DNA of 6,876 bases from Alphaproteobacteria bacterium (GTDB lineage Bacteria; Pseudomonadota; Alphaproteobacteria; RF32; CAG-239), in the NCBI GenBank assembly GCA_020025875.1, contig JAHHRI010000050.1:1-6876 (forward strand), written 5' to 3'. The position numbers and the translations under genes are program-made. Below, one piece after another: positions 1-6,695 of this stretch. Positions within the stretch are counted from its first letter, which is position 1, and every line of letters starts with the position of its first letter. The notes under the pieces are model-generated. The model had not been told where the DNA came from, did no database searches, and was given only the letters and a program-made list of their open reading frames with translations.

Positions 1-162
1 ATCTCCGCCAATATCGTCAACGGGCTGAAACAGCATCACTGCCGCGCTTTGTCGCCTGACGCCGATCCGCAAATTCTGCACCAAGAATTAAGAAAACAAA
101 TTGACCGCGCCATTGCTCCGCTGACAATCAAAAACATTCGCTTCAGCAGGCTTAGCAAATGA
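1..162 (+). CDS. fliL: FliL-like flagellar basal-body protein, C-terminal fragment
   Basis: The window opens inside a reading frame that runs 53 codons to a TGA at 160-162; the N-terminus lies outside. What is visible fits the end of the FliL periplasmic domain: a helix around residues 4-10 (NIVNGLKQH), a variable turn, a helix (LRKQIDRAI), and a closing strand with I-K-N-I-R-F, which corresponds to the family's usual 'v..VyFteF' ending. FliL is a single-pass inner-membrane protein that rings the stator units and supports torque. Its stop codon overlaps the start of the FliM-like gene (ATGA), and the fliL-fliM order is common in Alphaproteobacteria. That context is half of the argument, because the fragment alone is too short and divergent for a firm assignment. 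Another periplasmic flagellar protein remains possible. Confidence 0.6.
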   Translation: MSANIVNGLKQHHCRALSPDADPQILHQELRKQIDRAIAPLTIKNIRFSRLSK

Positions 163-971
163 AAATATCCGAATCGACATTCCCGCATGGTCTGCTCAAC
201 CGAGAAGAGCTTGCCTTTTTGCTCCGTTTGATGCAACAAGACAACGACAACACCTTGGAGCAAACTCAAAAAACTGACGGCAATTTTTTTGCAAACCGAA
301 TGGGCGAAATCTGCCGGTCGCAACTGTCAATGCTGTTGCCCCGTTCTCCCAAAATCACGGTAGACAACGAGCTTCCGGACGAAAGCACCCCCGTTATCGG
401 CGTTTTTGCCGAGGACGGAGGCGAAACAACCTGCCGCCTGACAAACCATGATGCCGCCCTGCTTGTTGCCGCCGCTCTCGGCAATGCGGCGGAGGCAACC
501 TCCGCTCCGCTGCGCGGGCTTTCTCTGGCAATTATCCGCAGGCTGCTCAAAACAATAATCCAAGCGGCGGCACAAGCACGCTCCGAAGCCGAAAAAGAGG
601 CAAAAAAACACTTAACCGCCACCCTTTCAACCCTTTGTTTGCGGCTTGACATCCACGGCAAGGAGGCTAAAATATACCTCTCTTTCCATAGCCCTCAAAT
701 GCCGGAAAAAAATGCCGAATCGACAAACGACGGACATCTGGCAAGCGTGGAAGAAAACAACAACGACAAGCTTATACTGACGGCACATACCCCCTTGTTT
801 CTGCTGTCGGCAAAAGAAATTTCTCAATGGAAAAAAGGCGCATGGATTCCCTTGCCCTTTGCCCCCGACGATCCGATTTTGCTGTCTGCCGCCGGCATGC
901 CGACACTCAAAGCCGCCATCGGCCGCAAAGGCTCCCGAATCGCCGTAAAACTGATAAACAAGGTAAAATAA
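159..971 (+). CDS. fliM: Divergent FliM-like flagellar motor switch protein
   Basis: This 270-residue soluble protein is read as a shortened, divergent FliM, the C-ring protein that links CheY binding to rotor switching. Three parts support this. Residues 13-22 (LNREELAFLL) resemble the CheY-binding/N-terminal FliM motif LSQ-E-EIDALL, although the D of EID is replaced by A19. Residues 42-180 look like the CheC-like middle domain (FFANRMGEI, then a helix-rich stretch where 'LVAAALGNA' sits at the usual 'lvd.lfGG' position). Residues 212-268 form a SpoA/FliN-type surface-presentation domain (LSAKEISQWKKGAWIPL, then AAGMPTLKAAIGRKGSRIAV). Most FliM proteins are about 320-340 residues, so this copy is short. 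The start is the ATG overlapping the upstream stop, with AGG 8 nt upstream. A SpoA-domain paralogue rather than the principal FliM is the main alternative. Confidence 0.66.
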   Translation: MKISESTFPHGLLNREELAFLLRLMQQDNDNTLEQTQKTDGNFFANRMGEICRSQLSMLLPRSPKITVDNELPDESTPVIGVFAEDGGETTCRLTNHDAALLVAAALGNAAEATSAPLRGLSLAIIRRLLKTIIQAAAQARSEAEKEAKKHLTATLSTLCLRLDIHGKEAKIYLSFHSPQMPEKNAESTNDGHLASVEENNNDKLILTAHTPLFLLSAKEISQWKKGAWIPLPFAPDDPILLSAAGMPTLKAAIGRKGSRIAVKLINKVK

Positions 972-972
972 C

Positions 973-1329
973 ATGACTCATTTTGAATTTTGGATCAATC
1001 TCGCCATCGTCATCCTGCTCATTCCGACAATTCTGCTTTGTATTCGGCTTTGTCGACAGCTTGGCAAACTCAATCAAAATCAGGAAAAAATGATGGAACT
1101 GGCAGCCGCTCTCCGTCGGGCGGCGGAAACATACGGCACAACCGCCGACAGTCGTCGCCAAGATGCTGCCCCCTCACCCGTCTTGTCTACGGCTTCCTTT
1201 GACCTGACTGCGGAAGAAACATCGACAACCACCGAAAAAGAACCGCATTTTGAAAGATTGGAACATGGCAACGAAGCCCCCTCGGAAGCAGAACGGGAAC
1301 TTTTGCAGGCTTTGCATTCCATCAAATAG
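973..1329 (+). CDS. DUF6468-like small membrane protein of the flagellar operon
   Basis: A 118-residue protein with one N-terminal membrane segment (about residues 6-26, hydrophobic from FWINLAIV to LLCIRL). A short amphipathic or coiled stretch follows (residues 29-55, QLGKLNQNQEKMMELAAALRR), then a Ser/Thr/Glu-rich, probably disordered tail. The layout and the pattern of an LxxL-type helix followed by an 'A..Lrra.e..' helix fit DUF6468, an alphaproteobacterial family regularly found beside fliM; its biochemical role is not known to me. It starts 1 nt after the fliM stop with AAGG 9 nt upstream, so it is almost certainly co-translated. A role in membrane-linked assembly of the stator or C-ring is inferred only from position. 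Confidence 0.65.
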   Translation: MTHFEFWINLAIVILLIPTILLCIRLCRQLGKLNQNQEKMMELAAALRRAAETYGTTADSRRQDAAPSPVLSTASFDLTAEETSTTTEKEPHFERLEHGNEAPSEAERELLQALHSIK

Positions 1330-1341
1330 GAGCAACGAGTT

Positions 1342-1929
1342 ATGAACAAATCGTCTTTTTTCGCCTTTCTGACCATTTTTTTGTTGATGCTGCTGGGCAT
1401 TAAAGGGTTTTATCTGCTGCAACATCGACCTCGGAATGGTGAGCAATCTTTTTTCTCTTTCGTCATGGCGGAAGATAGGGGGAAAGATAGGGCAAAAGAC
1501 ATAGCGAAAGACGTGGAAGATGATCAACCGTTCCGCCATTTTCAACCCAACCGTTTCCGCCGTGCCGCCGCACCGGAAGTTGATCTTGCCATCCGCAGAC
1601 AGCTGGATGCCGCCGCAGCCGAAACCCCGACCTTGCCAACAACCGAAAACAGCAACGCCGCGGAAAACGATTTTGTTTCCGTTAATGAACAGATAGCGGC
1701 CATTTACTCCCTTATGCCTCCCGCAGACAGCGCCCGCATTATCGGCGATATGGCAACGCAACAAATCATCAGCCTGTTCAAACTCATGCGTCCGGAAGAT
1801 GCTTCTGCCGTTTTATTGCACTTGCCTCTTGAAAAAGCGCGGGAAATCACCGAACAAATGCTGGAGCAGGCACTCGGCAATCCACTTGAAACGGAAAATA
1901 TGCCTGAAAGAATCGAGTCGCCATCATGA
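1342..1929 (+). CDS. motE: MotE-like protein with MgtE-N/FliG-like C-terminal domain
   Basis: A 195-residue protein with an N-terminal signal-anchor or signal peptide (residues 4-26), a long charged and Ala/Pro-rich linker, and a C-terminal helical domain (about residues 115-175). The domain shows the repeating pattern of MgtE-N/FliG-type proteins: 'IYSLMPPADSARIIGDM', 'IISLFKLMRPEDASAVLLHL', 'EKAREITEQML'. In rhizobia, MotE is the periplasmic chaperone of the motility protein MotC, and homologues occur beside fliM in many Alphaproteobacteria. The linker here lacks the long regular coiled coil I would expect in the family and instead contains a DxxK repeat (residues 45-60). An AGGAG overlapping the upstream stop sits 9 nt before the ATG, which fixes the start. 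The gene's TGA overlaps the uvrB ATG. Motor function is inferred from family and neighbours. Confidence 0.68.
   Translation: MNKSSFFAFLTIFLLMLLGIKGFYLLQHRPRNGEQSFFSFVMAEDRGKDRAKDIAKDVEDDQPFRHFQPNRFRRAAAPEVDLAIRRQLDAAAAETPTLPTTENSNAAENDFVSVNEQIAAIYSLMPPADSARIIGDMATQQIISLFKLMRPEDASAVLLHLPLEKAREITEQMLEQALGNPLETENMPERIESPS
1474..1521 (+). repeat. Imperfect 12-nt tandem repeat, four units, inside motE
   Basis: Four consecutive 12-nt units (1474-1485, 1486-1497, 1498-1509, 1510-1521) each begin GAT or GAC. They encode D-R-G-K, D-R-A-K, D-I-A-K and D-V-E-D. The first two units differ at two bases (GATAGGGGGAAA and GATAGGGCAAAA), and the later ones have drifted. The unit is a multiple of three, so a gain or loss would only lengthen or shorten the charged linker between the membrane anchor and the C-terminal domain. 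Confidence 0.7.
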
Positions 1930-3935
1930 ACGAAACCTTCAAAATCGAAAGCCCCTTTTCCCCCGCAGGCGACCAGCCGCAAGCCATCCGTGAGCTATGC
2001 GCCGGACTAAAACGGGGAGAACGCAACCAAGTGCTGCTCGGCGTAACCGGTTCGGGCAAAACTTTTACCATGGCAAAAATTATCGAAAGCTGCCAGCGTC
2101 CGGCATTGATTATGGCACCAAACAAAATTCTTGCGGCCCAGCTTTACAGCGAAATGAAAGAGTTTTTCCCGCACAACCATGTGGAATATTTCGTTTCCTA
2201 TTATGATTATTACCAACCGGAAGCCTACATCCCCAAAACCGATACTTATATCGAAAAAGATTCCGCCATCAACGAACAGATCGATCGGATGCGCAACTCC
2301 GCCACCCGCAGCATTCTTGAAAACCGCGACGTGATTATTGTTGCCTCTGTTTCCTGTATCTACGGTTTAGGTGATGTGGCGTCTTATTCGGCAATGACGC
2401 TTGAGTTCAAAACCGGTGACGAGATAGAATTGCAGGACGCCTGCCGCCGACTGACGGAACTGCAATATGAGCGCAATCAGCTCAACTTTGTCCGCAGCAC
2501 TTTCCGCCTGCAGGGAGACGTTCTCGACATTTTTCCCACCCACTTGGCAGATCGTGCTTGGCGAATTTCTTTCTTTGGGGACGAAATTGAAAATATTTGC
2601 GAATTTGATGTTCTGACCGGCAAAAAAACCGCGGATCTTGAAAAAGCGGTCGTTTATCCCGCCAGTCACTATGTAACCCCGCGCCCCACCCTCTCTCAAG
2701 CCATTTCCCGTATCAAACGGGAGCTGCAGCCGCAATTGGATATTTTTCGCAACCAAGGCAAACTGCTGGAAGCCCAACGGCTGGAACAGCGCACCCGCTT
2801 TGATCTCGAAATGTTGGAAACCACCGGCCATTGCAAAGGGATCGAAAACTATTCTCGCTACCTGACCGGACGCGCCCCCGGCGAACCGCCGCCGACACTG
2901 TTTGAATATCTTCCCTCCGATGCTCTGTTGTTTATTGACGAAAGCCACATTTCCGTGCCGCAGATCGGCGGTATGTATCGTGGTGACCGCAACCGCAAAG
3001 GCACGCTGGCGGAATATGGTTTCCGTCTGCCCTCTTGCCTCGACAATCGCCCTTTAAAATTAGAAGAATGGGATCAAATGAGGCCGCAAACCGTTTTTGT
3101 TTCCGCCACCCCCGGCGACTGGGAAATGCAACAAAGTCAAGGGGTTTTTGTGGAGCAAATCATTCGCCCGACCGGACTGGCAGATCCCATATGCCTGATC
3201 CGCCCGATCGAAAACCAAATTGACGATCTGATGGAAGAATGCCGCAAAGCCGTACAGAAAGGCGAACGTGTGCTGGTCACCACTTTAACCAAAAAAATGG
3301 CGGAAGATCTAACCGAATACCTGAACGAAAACGGCATTAAAGTTCGCTATATGCACTCCGACATCCAAACTCTGGAACGCATTGAGATTATTCGCGACTT
3401 AAGAATGGGAATCTTTGACGTGCTGGTCGGCATCAATCTTCTGCGCGAAGGGCTGGATATTCCCGAATGTTCGCTGGTAGCCATTCTCGATGCCGACAAA
3501 GAGGGTTTTCTGCGCTCCACACGCTCGCTCATCCAAACCATCGGGCGCGCCGCCCGCAATGCCGACAGCAAAGTTATTCTCTATGCCGACAAAATGACCG
3601 GTTCAATTAAAGAAGCCATCGGCGAAACCGAACGCCGCCGCAAAAAACAACTGCAATACAACCTTGAACACGGTATTACGCCGCAAACAATCAAAAAGAG
3701 CATTTCTTCCACTTTAAGCGCAATGACTTCTTTGGATTATATTGACGACAAGGCCGGTGCCGCAGGTGATGCCGGCGACATTGAAAAGCAAATAAAAGAA
3801 CTGACCAAACTGATGAAAGAAGCGGCGCAAAATTTGGAATTTGAACAGGCGGTTCTCTACCGTGATAAAATCAGGGCATTGGAACTTTTGGCCATGCGCA
3901 CCTACGACAACAGCATTTTCGTCAACGGCGGCTAG
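1926..3935 (+). CDS. uvrB: UvrABC system protein B, excision-repair helicase
   Basis: UvrB verifies DNA damage delivered by UvrA, opens the helix and recruits UvrC for dual incision; it acts in the cytoplasm on the chromosome. The 669-residue product is full length (about 670 in E. coli) with every diagnostic element. These are Walker A GVTGSGKT at 39-46, the damage-probing beta-hairpin region YYDYYQPEAYIP at 92-103, the Walker B/DESH box at 338-341 followed by PQIGGMYRGDR, SATPGDWE at 393-400, helicase motif V around GINLLREGLDIPE at 502-514, motif VI QTIGRAAR at 537-544, and a C-terminal UVR domain at about 618-653 for UvrC contact. The ATG overlaps the motE stop (ATGA) and has only a weak GAG upstream, so translation probably depends on ribosomes finishing motE. 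Its place at the end of a flagellar operon is unusual. Confidence 0.98.
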   Translation: MNETFKIESPFSPAGDQPQAIRELCAGLKRGERNQVLLGVTGSGKTFTMAKIIESCQRPALIMAPNKILAAQLYSEMKEFFPHNHVEYFVSYYDYYQPEAYIPKTDTYIEKDSAINEQIDRMRNSATRSILENRDVIIVASVSCIYGLGDVASYSAMTLEFKTGDEIELQDACRRLTELQYERNQLNFVRSTFRLQGDVLDIFPTHLADRAWRISFFGDEIENICEFDVLTGKKTADLEKAVVYPASHYVTPRPTLSQAISRIKRELQPQLDIFRNQGKLLEAQRLEQRTRFDLEMLETTGHCKGIENYSRYLTGRAPGEPPPTLFEYLPSDALLFIDESHISVPQIGGMYRGDRNRKGTLAEYGFRLPSCLDNRPLKLEEWDQMRPQTVFVSATPGDWEMQQSQGVFVEQIIRPTGLADPICLIRPIENQIDDLMEECRKAVQKGERVLVTTLTKKMAEDLTEYLNENGIKVRYMHSDIQTLERIEIIRDLRMGIFDVLVGINLLREGLDIPECSLVAILDADKEGFLRSTRSLIQTIGRAARNADSKVILYADKMTGSIKEAIGETERRRKKQLQYNLEHGITPQTIKKSISSTLSAMTSLDYIDDKAGAAGDAGDIEKQIKELTKLMKEAAQNLEFEQAVLYRDKIRALELLAMRTYDNSIFVNGG

Positions 3936-3958
3936 ACGGCGCCTATCCGCCTCCGCCG
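3926..3958. terminator. GC-rich dyad between convergent uvrB and crcB
   Basis: CGGCGG at 3926-3931 can pair with CCGCCG at 3953-3958. The dyad spans both stop codons, the 7-nt gap and a GGCGCC palindrome (3938-3943). It is the only candidate for ending transcription of either convergent operon here. However, the 21-nt loop is long and neither side has an immediate T-run, so it may be a weak bidirectional or rho-assisted terminator, or simply a by-product of the glycine-rich coding ends. Confidence 0.3.
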
Positions 3959-4311
3959 CACGCAAATTCGGCTGTTTTTATGCCGATATACAAAACAGCC
4001 AAACCGGCAGCAACGGACAAAAGCAGATAAAGCGAAGCTTCTGCAAAACTGTCTTTTTGGCACAAAACCACAAAATCGAGCAGATAGGTCGAAAAAGTGG
4101 TAAAACCACCCAGCAAGCCGGTCATCATCAAAAGTCTGAATTCCGGTTTAAGCGACACATGACAAGCAAGGCAGCCATATAACACACCGATTAAAAAGGC
4201 GCCGATAACATTAACCAGCATGGTGCCGAAATGCCCATAAACCTTGGCGGTTATCAACCAACGCAAAACGGCGCCGATTCCGCCGCCGCAAAAAACAAAA
4301 AAACCCATCAT
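3943..4311 (-). CDS. crcB: CrcB/FluC fluoride ion channel
   Basis: A 122-residue, four-helix membrane protein of the Fluc family, which exports toxic fluoride as a dual-topology dimer. Signature elements are present: GGGIGAVLRW near the N-terminus (the family's GxxGAxxR), GTMLVNVIGAFLIG at 29-42 with the conserved Asn34, and the Phe-box/central break GGFTTFST at 68-75. Length matches the usual 120-130. A TTG at 4312-4314 would add one residue, but a GGAGGA lies 9 nt before the ATG at 4309-4311, the better choice; a second ATG follows directly. The C-terminus ends in CGGGG and stops 7 nt from uvrB. The gene is last in the minus-strand series after a 142-nt leader. Confidence 0.93.
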   Translation of the reverse strand: MMGFFVFCGGGIGAVLRWLITAKVYGHFGTMLVNVIGAFLIGVLYGCLACHVSLKPEFRLLMMTGLLGGFTTFSTYLLDFVVLCQKDSFAEASLYLLLSVAAGLAVLYIGIKTAEFACGGGG

Positions 4312-4453
4312 CAAAATCTATCCTCCGCTCGCTTTCCTGCCGAACGCTCAGCTCCGACAACCGTTTTACCGCCATCACCGCCGCAAACGGCTTTGTATTC
4401 CTTTCGGAAAAGAAAAATATTCACCTCATACCCGTTTAAGAGATTGTGTTTTT
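4312..4453 (-). other. smpB-crcB intergenic leader with two possible hairpins
   Basis: This 142-nt stretch holds no convincing gene. In the minus-strand transcript, AGCCGUUU (4392-4385) can pair with AAACGGUU (4366-4359) to make an 8-bp stem with one G-U and an 18-nt loop rich in GGCGG/GGUGAUGG. A second, smaller hairpin (GCUGA-GCGU-UCGGC, 4352-4339) sits just before the ribosome binding site. A TTCC-GAAA-GGAA mini-hairpin lies near the smpB end. No clear T-tract terminator for smpB and no clear promoter hexamers were found. The leader could be a structured 5' region of crcB or ordinary spacer. Confidence 0.4.
4321..4326 (-). promoter_or_regulatory. Shine-Dalgarno of crcB
   Basis: Read on the minus strand this is GGAGGA, a strong Shine-Dalgarno and the best one in the window. 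It lies 9 nt from the ATG at 4311, 6 nt from the in-frame TTG at 4314, and 12 nt from the second ATG. The spacing favours the first ATG. Confidence 0.75.
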
Positions 4454-4939
4454 TTAAGCAAACTTGGCCATCACTCGCGCTTTTTCCCGATTCCAATCTC
4501 GGGTTTTGATGGCTTCCCGCTTGTCAAAGTTCTTTTTGCCGGTTCCCAGCCCCACTTCCAACTTGGCACGTCCTTTTTCGTTAAAAAACAATCGAATAGC
4601 CACCAATGTAGCGCCTTTTTTGGCCAATGCGGCAAGAATGTCGTTAATCTCCTTTTTTTTCAGCAGCAATTTCCGATCTCGCTTTTCCGCATGGCTCTCA
4701 TAACCTTTGTTGGCATATTCGGCTATAAACATATTGGAAATATACAGTTCGCCGTTTTTCTCCACCCCGAAAGCATCGTTAATATTGGCATGCCCGAGCC
4801 GGAGAGATTTGACTTCGGTACCGGTCAGCTCAATCCCTGCCACAAACTTTTCATTGATAAAATAATCAAAACCGGCGCGCCTATTCTGTGCAACCAAACC
4901 GCTTGCAATAAAATCCGATTTTCTACTTTGGGCAACCAT
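4454..4939 (-). CDS. smpB: SsrA-binding protein SmpB
   Basis: SmpB binds tmRNA (SsrA) and carries it to ribosomes stalled on broken mRNAs, filling the decoding centre with its C-terminal tail. The 161-residue product has the OB-fold core with the family blocks NRRAGFDYFI (19-28), GIELTGTEVKSLR (35-47), NINDAFG (52-58) and Y78-ESHAEKRDRKLLL. The positively charged tail GKKNFDKREAIKTRDW (134-149) follows. The tail keeps DKR and the Trp at 149; position 138 is Phe where E. coli has the decoding-centre His, a site where other bacteria carry Tyr. Translation starts 5 nt after the bactofilin stop with no strong Shine-Dalgarno, suggesting coupling. No ssrA gene is visible in the window. Confidence 0.96.
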   Translation of the reverse strand: MVAQSRKSDFIASGLVAQNRRAGFDYFINEKFVAGIELTGTEVKSLRLGHANINDAFGVEKNGELYISNMFIAEYANKGYESHAEKRDRKLLLKKKEINDILAALAKKGATLVAIRLFFNEKGRAKLEVGLGTGKKNFDKREAIKTRDWNREKARVMAKFA

Positions 4940-4944
4940 TGGTC

Positions 4945-5430
4945 TTATTTAACCGCCTTAATTTTCGTCATAACCTTGGGAGCGGCGGCAGTTGCCTGCG
5001 GAGCCGCGGCTGCTTTGGCATCTTCGCCGGCGACGGGATCGGCGGTTGTTTTATGATGAACCCTAATACAATGCCCGTCGATATAAGCACCGGGTTCAAT
5101 GGCAATCGTATTATGAGTTGCATCGCCAATCAATTTGGCCGTTTTGGCAATAAACAGGCTGTCAACCATGGCTTTGCCTTGTAAACCGCCATATAAAAAC
5201 ATACTCTGCGCCTTGACCGTGCCGAGAATATTGCCCTTGACGCCGATCACCAGTTCTTCGCAGTTGATATCGCCTTCAATATAGCCGTCCACATGGATAA
5301 TGCCGTTGCTGTTAATGTCTCCGCGAACTTTGGTATTTTCGCCAATGATCGTCGGCACCTGCCGACAGTTGTTCCCCTGCCCGAAAGCACGCGCCAGTTT
5401 GAGATACATTGTTTTTTTAAACTTCTTCAT
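4945..5430 (-). CDS. bacA: Bactofilin (polymer-forming cytoskeletal protein)
   Basis: Bactofilins assemble without nucleotide into membrane-associated filaments and act as scaffolds for local cell-wall synthesis. The 161-residue protein has the right-handed beta-helix core (DUF583) from about residue 26 to 123, with the repeating hydrophobic/Gly pattern TIIGENTKVRGDI, GIIHVDGYIEGDI, ELVIGVKGNILGTV, LYGGLQGKAMV, and the closing IAIEPGAYIDG motif. The N-terminal 20 residues are basic and hydrophobic (MKKFKKTMYLKLARAF), a plausible membrane-targeting segment. The tail (131-161) is Ala/Pro-rich and ends in basic residues (TKIKAVK). The chosen ATG has AAGGA 7 nt upstream; a second in-frame ATG seven codons later has no such site. 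It lies 19 nt downstream of the M23 peptidase gene, the classic bactofilin partner. The symbol is by family only. Confidence 0.93.
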   Translation of the reverse strand: MKKFKKTMYLKLARAFGQGNNCRQVPTIIGENTKVRGDINSNGIIHVDGYIEGDINCEELVIGVKGNILGTVKAQSMFLYGGLQGKAMVDSLFIAKTAKLIGDATHNTIAIEPGAYIDGHCIRVHHKTTADPVAGEDAKAAAAPQATAAAPKVMTKIKAVK

Positions 5431-5449
5431 TAGTTTTCCTTCATAATTT

Positions 5450-6673
5450 CTAAGAAATTTTAGCCCTCATGAAAGGCATTGGATCAACATCGTGCCCTTT
5501 ATACAAAATTTCATAATGCAAATGCGGACCTGTTGACCGACCGGTTGAACCGACTTCGCCCAAGACATCGCCAACTTCCACATACTGCCCTTTTTTGACA
5601 TAAATTTTGTGCATATGCCCATATTTTGTTTTAAAACCGTTGCCATGATCCACTTCCACCAAGTTGCCATAGCCGGAAGCACTGCCGGCGCGGGTCACTT
5701 TTCCTTTGGCCATCACTTTAATTTTGTTGCCTGTCCGTCCGGCCAAATCAACCCCTTTATGATAAGCTTTCGTTTTTTTAAAAGGATCCAGCCGCCGACC
5801 ATAGGGAGAAGAAACCCAAAGACTCCACACCGGTTTGCCGATGGGAACAAAGGACATCACCTCTCGATAATATTCCAAATCATCTGCCGCTTTGAATATC
5901 CCGCTGACCTTGTCGCTTATCTCCTTATCACGAAGAAAGCTGTTGTTTTCGGGAATATATGGACCGCCACGGGCAACCGTTCGCTTGTCATTGGCCAGCG
6001 CGTTAAAATAAAGCCCTTTTTTCTTTAACGGAATATTGATGGCTTTAACCGCGCTTTTGATCTTGCTGATCTCTTTTTCCGATATTTTGGCCACCCGATC
6101 CAAAATTTCCGTTTCGGCTTCTTTGATGTCTTGCACCGTTTTTTGCAGCTCAACCAACTGCTCCCACAGCTGATCTCTTTCGGAAATGGCAATATCTCGC
6201 TGCAACGAAATTTCGTTGACATTGGCTTTTTCCGCAAGTTTTTCCGTGTTGATCCACTTTACTTGGCTGGTAATCTGTTTGATTTTGTCTTCGACCAATG
6301 CCGCCTGTTTTTGATACTGCGCAAGATTGAGTGCCGAAGCATCGGCGTTGTCAAATGTTTTGATCATATCGGCAATATTGCCCTGCAGGGTAACAAAATC
6401 TCCCATCAGATCAATATAGGCATCTCTTGTGGCAATCAGTTCGTTGTTCTTTTTAACGATAATCATATCCGAGCGGTGATACATATGATAATAATAAAAG
6501 CTCCAAATACCAACAAAGATAACCAAAAACAGGAACACCGCCTGCGTTTTGGAAGAAATTGTAAACACCTTTGCCCTGCCGTTGCTCCGAAAAATAATTT
6601 CCTTGTCGGAAAAAAAGGATTTTTTAGCGGCATATTGCATCGGTTCGGAAATTGACTTTCTCGTCTTTTTCAT
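5450..6673 (-). CDS. Membrane-anchored M23 family metallopeptidase (LmdC-like)
   Basis: A 407-residue cell-wall endopeptidase expected to cut peptide cross-links in peptidoglycan from the periplasmic side of the inner membrane. A cytoplasmic N-terminus (1-43) includes FSDKEIIFRSNGRAKVFTIS, resembling the conserved start of alphaproteobacterial M23 proteins (DUF5930 type). It is followed by one membrane helix (about 45-64), a long helical/coiled-coil region (about 72-215), a linker, and a C-terminal LytM/M23 domain (about 285-400). The zinc and catalytic residues look intact: HKGVD (H305, D309), YGHMH (H353) and HLH (384-386). An in-frame TGA shortly upstream fixes the start at ATG 6671-6673; GGA lies 5 nt before it. 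The bactofilin gene follows after 19 nt, so the two probably act together to position cell-wall cleavage, as described for bactofilin-LmdC pairs. Confidence 0.92.
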   Translation of the reverse strand: MKKTRKSISEPMQYAAKKSFFSDKEIIFRSNGRAKVFTISSKTQAVFLFLVIFVGIWSFYYYHMYHRSDMIIVKKNNELIATRDAYIDLMGDFVTLQGNIADMIKTFDNADASALNLAQYQKQAALVEDKIKQITSQVKWINTEKLAEKANVNEISLQRDIAISERDQLWEQLVELQKTVQDIKEAETEILDRVAKISEKEISKIKSAVKAINIPLKKKGLYFNALANDKRTVARGGPYIPENNSFLRDKEISDKVSGIFKAADDLEYYREVMSFVPIGKPVWSLWVSSPYGRRLDPFKKTKAYHKGVDLAGRTGNKIKVMAKGKVTRAGSASGYGNLVEVDHGNGFKTKYGHMHKIYVKKGQYVEVGDVLGEVGSTGRSTGPHLHYEILYKGHDVDPMPFMRAKIS

Positions 6674-6695
6674 AAAATTCCATCATCATATCGGT

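Noticed and set aside
1174..1764. Open frame of 196 codons on the minus strand across the DUF6468-like and motE genes
   Set aside because: Antisense to two genes with good start sites and family features; the translation is Cys/Gly/Phe-rich and looks like complement noise.
2367..2948. Open frame of 193 codons on the minus strand inside uvrB
   Set aside because: A shadow of the strongly conserved uvrB coding sequence; no ribosome binding site or recognisable domain.
4312..4314. TTG start for crcB
   Set aside because: In frame and 6 nt from the GGAGGA, so not impossible, but the ATG immediately after has better spacing and a preferred start codon.
4339..4392. Canonical fluoride riboswitch in front of crcB
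   Set aside because: GGTGATGG on the minus strand resembles the first conserved block, but the CC-containing pseudoknot partner and the CUGAUG-xx-CUAC-like second block are not recognisable. It is kept only as an unassigned structured leader.
4244..5056. Open frame of 270 codons on the plus strand
   Set aside because: It runs antisense through crcB, smpB and the bactofilin, whose motifs are unmistakable; the translation is Phe-rich and matches no family I know.
6131..6655. Open frame of 174 codons on the plus strand
   Set aside because: Antisense to the coiled-coil and membrane region of the M23 peptidase; no supporting start signal or domain.
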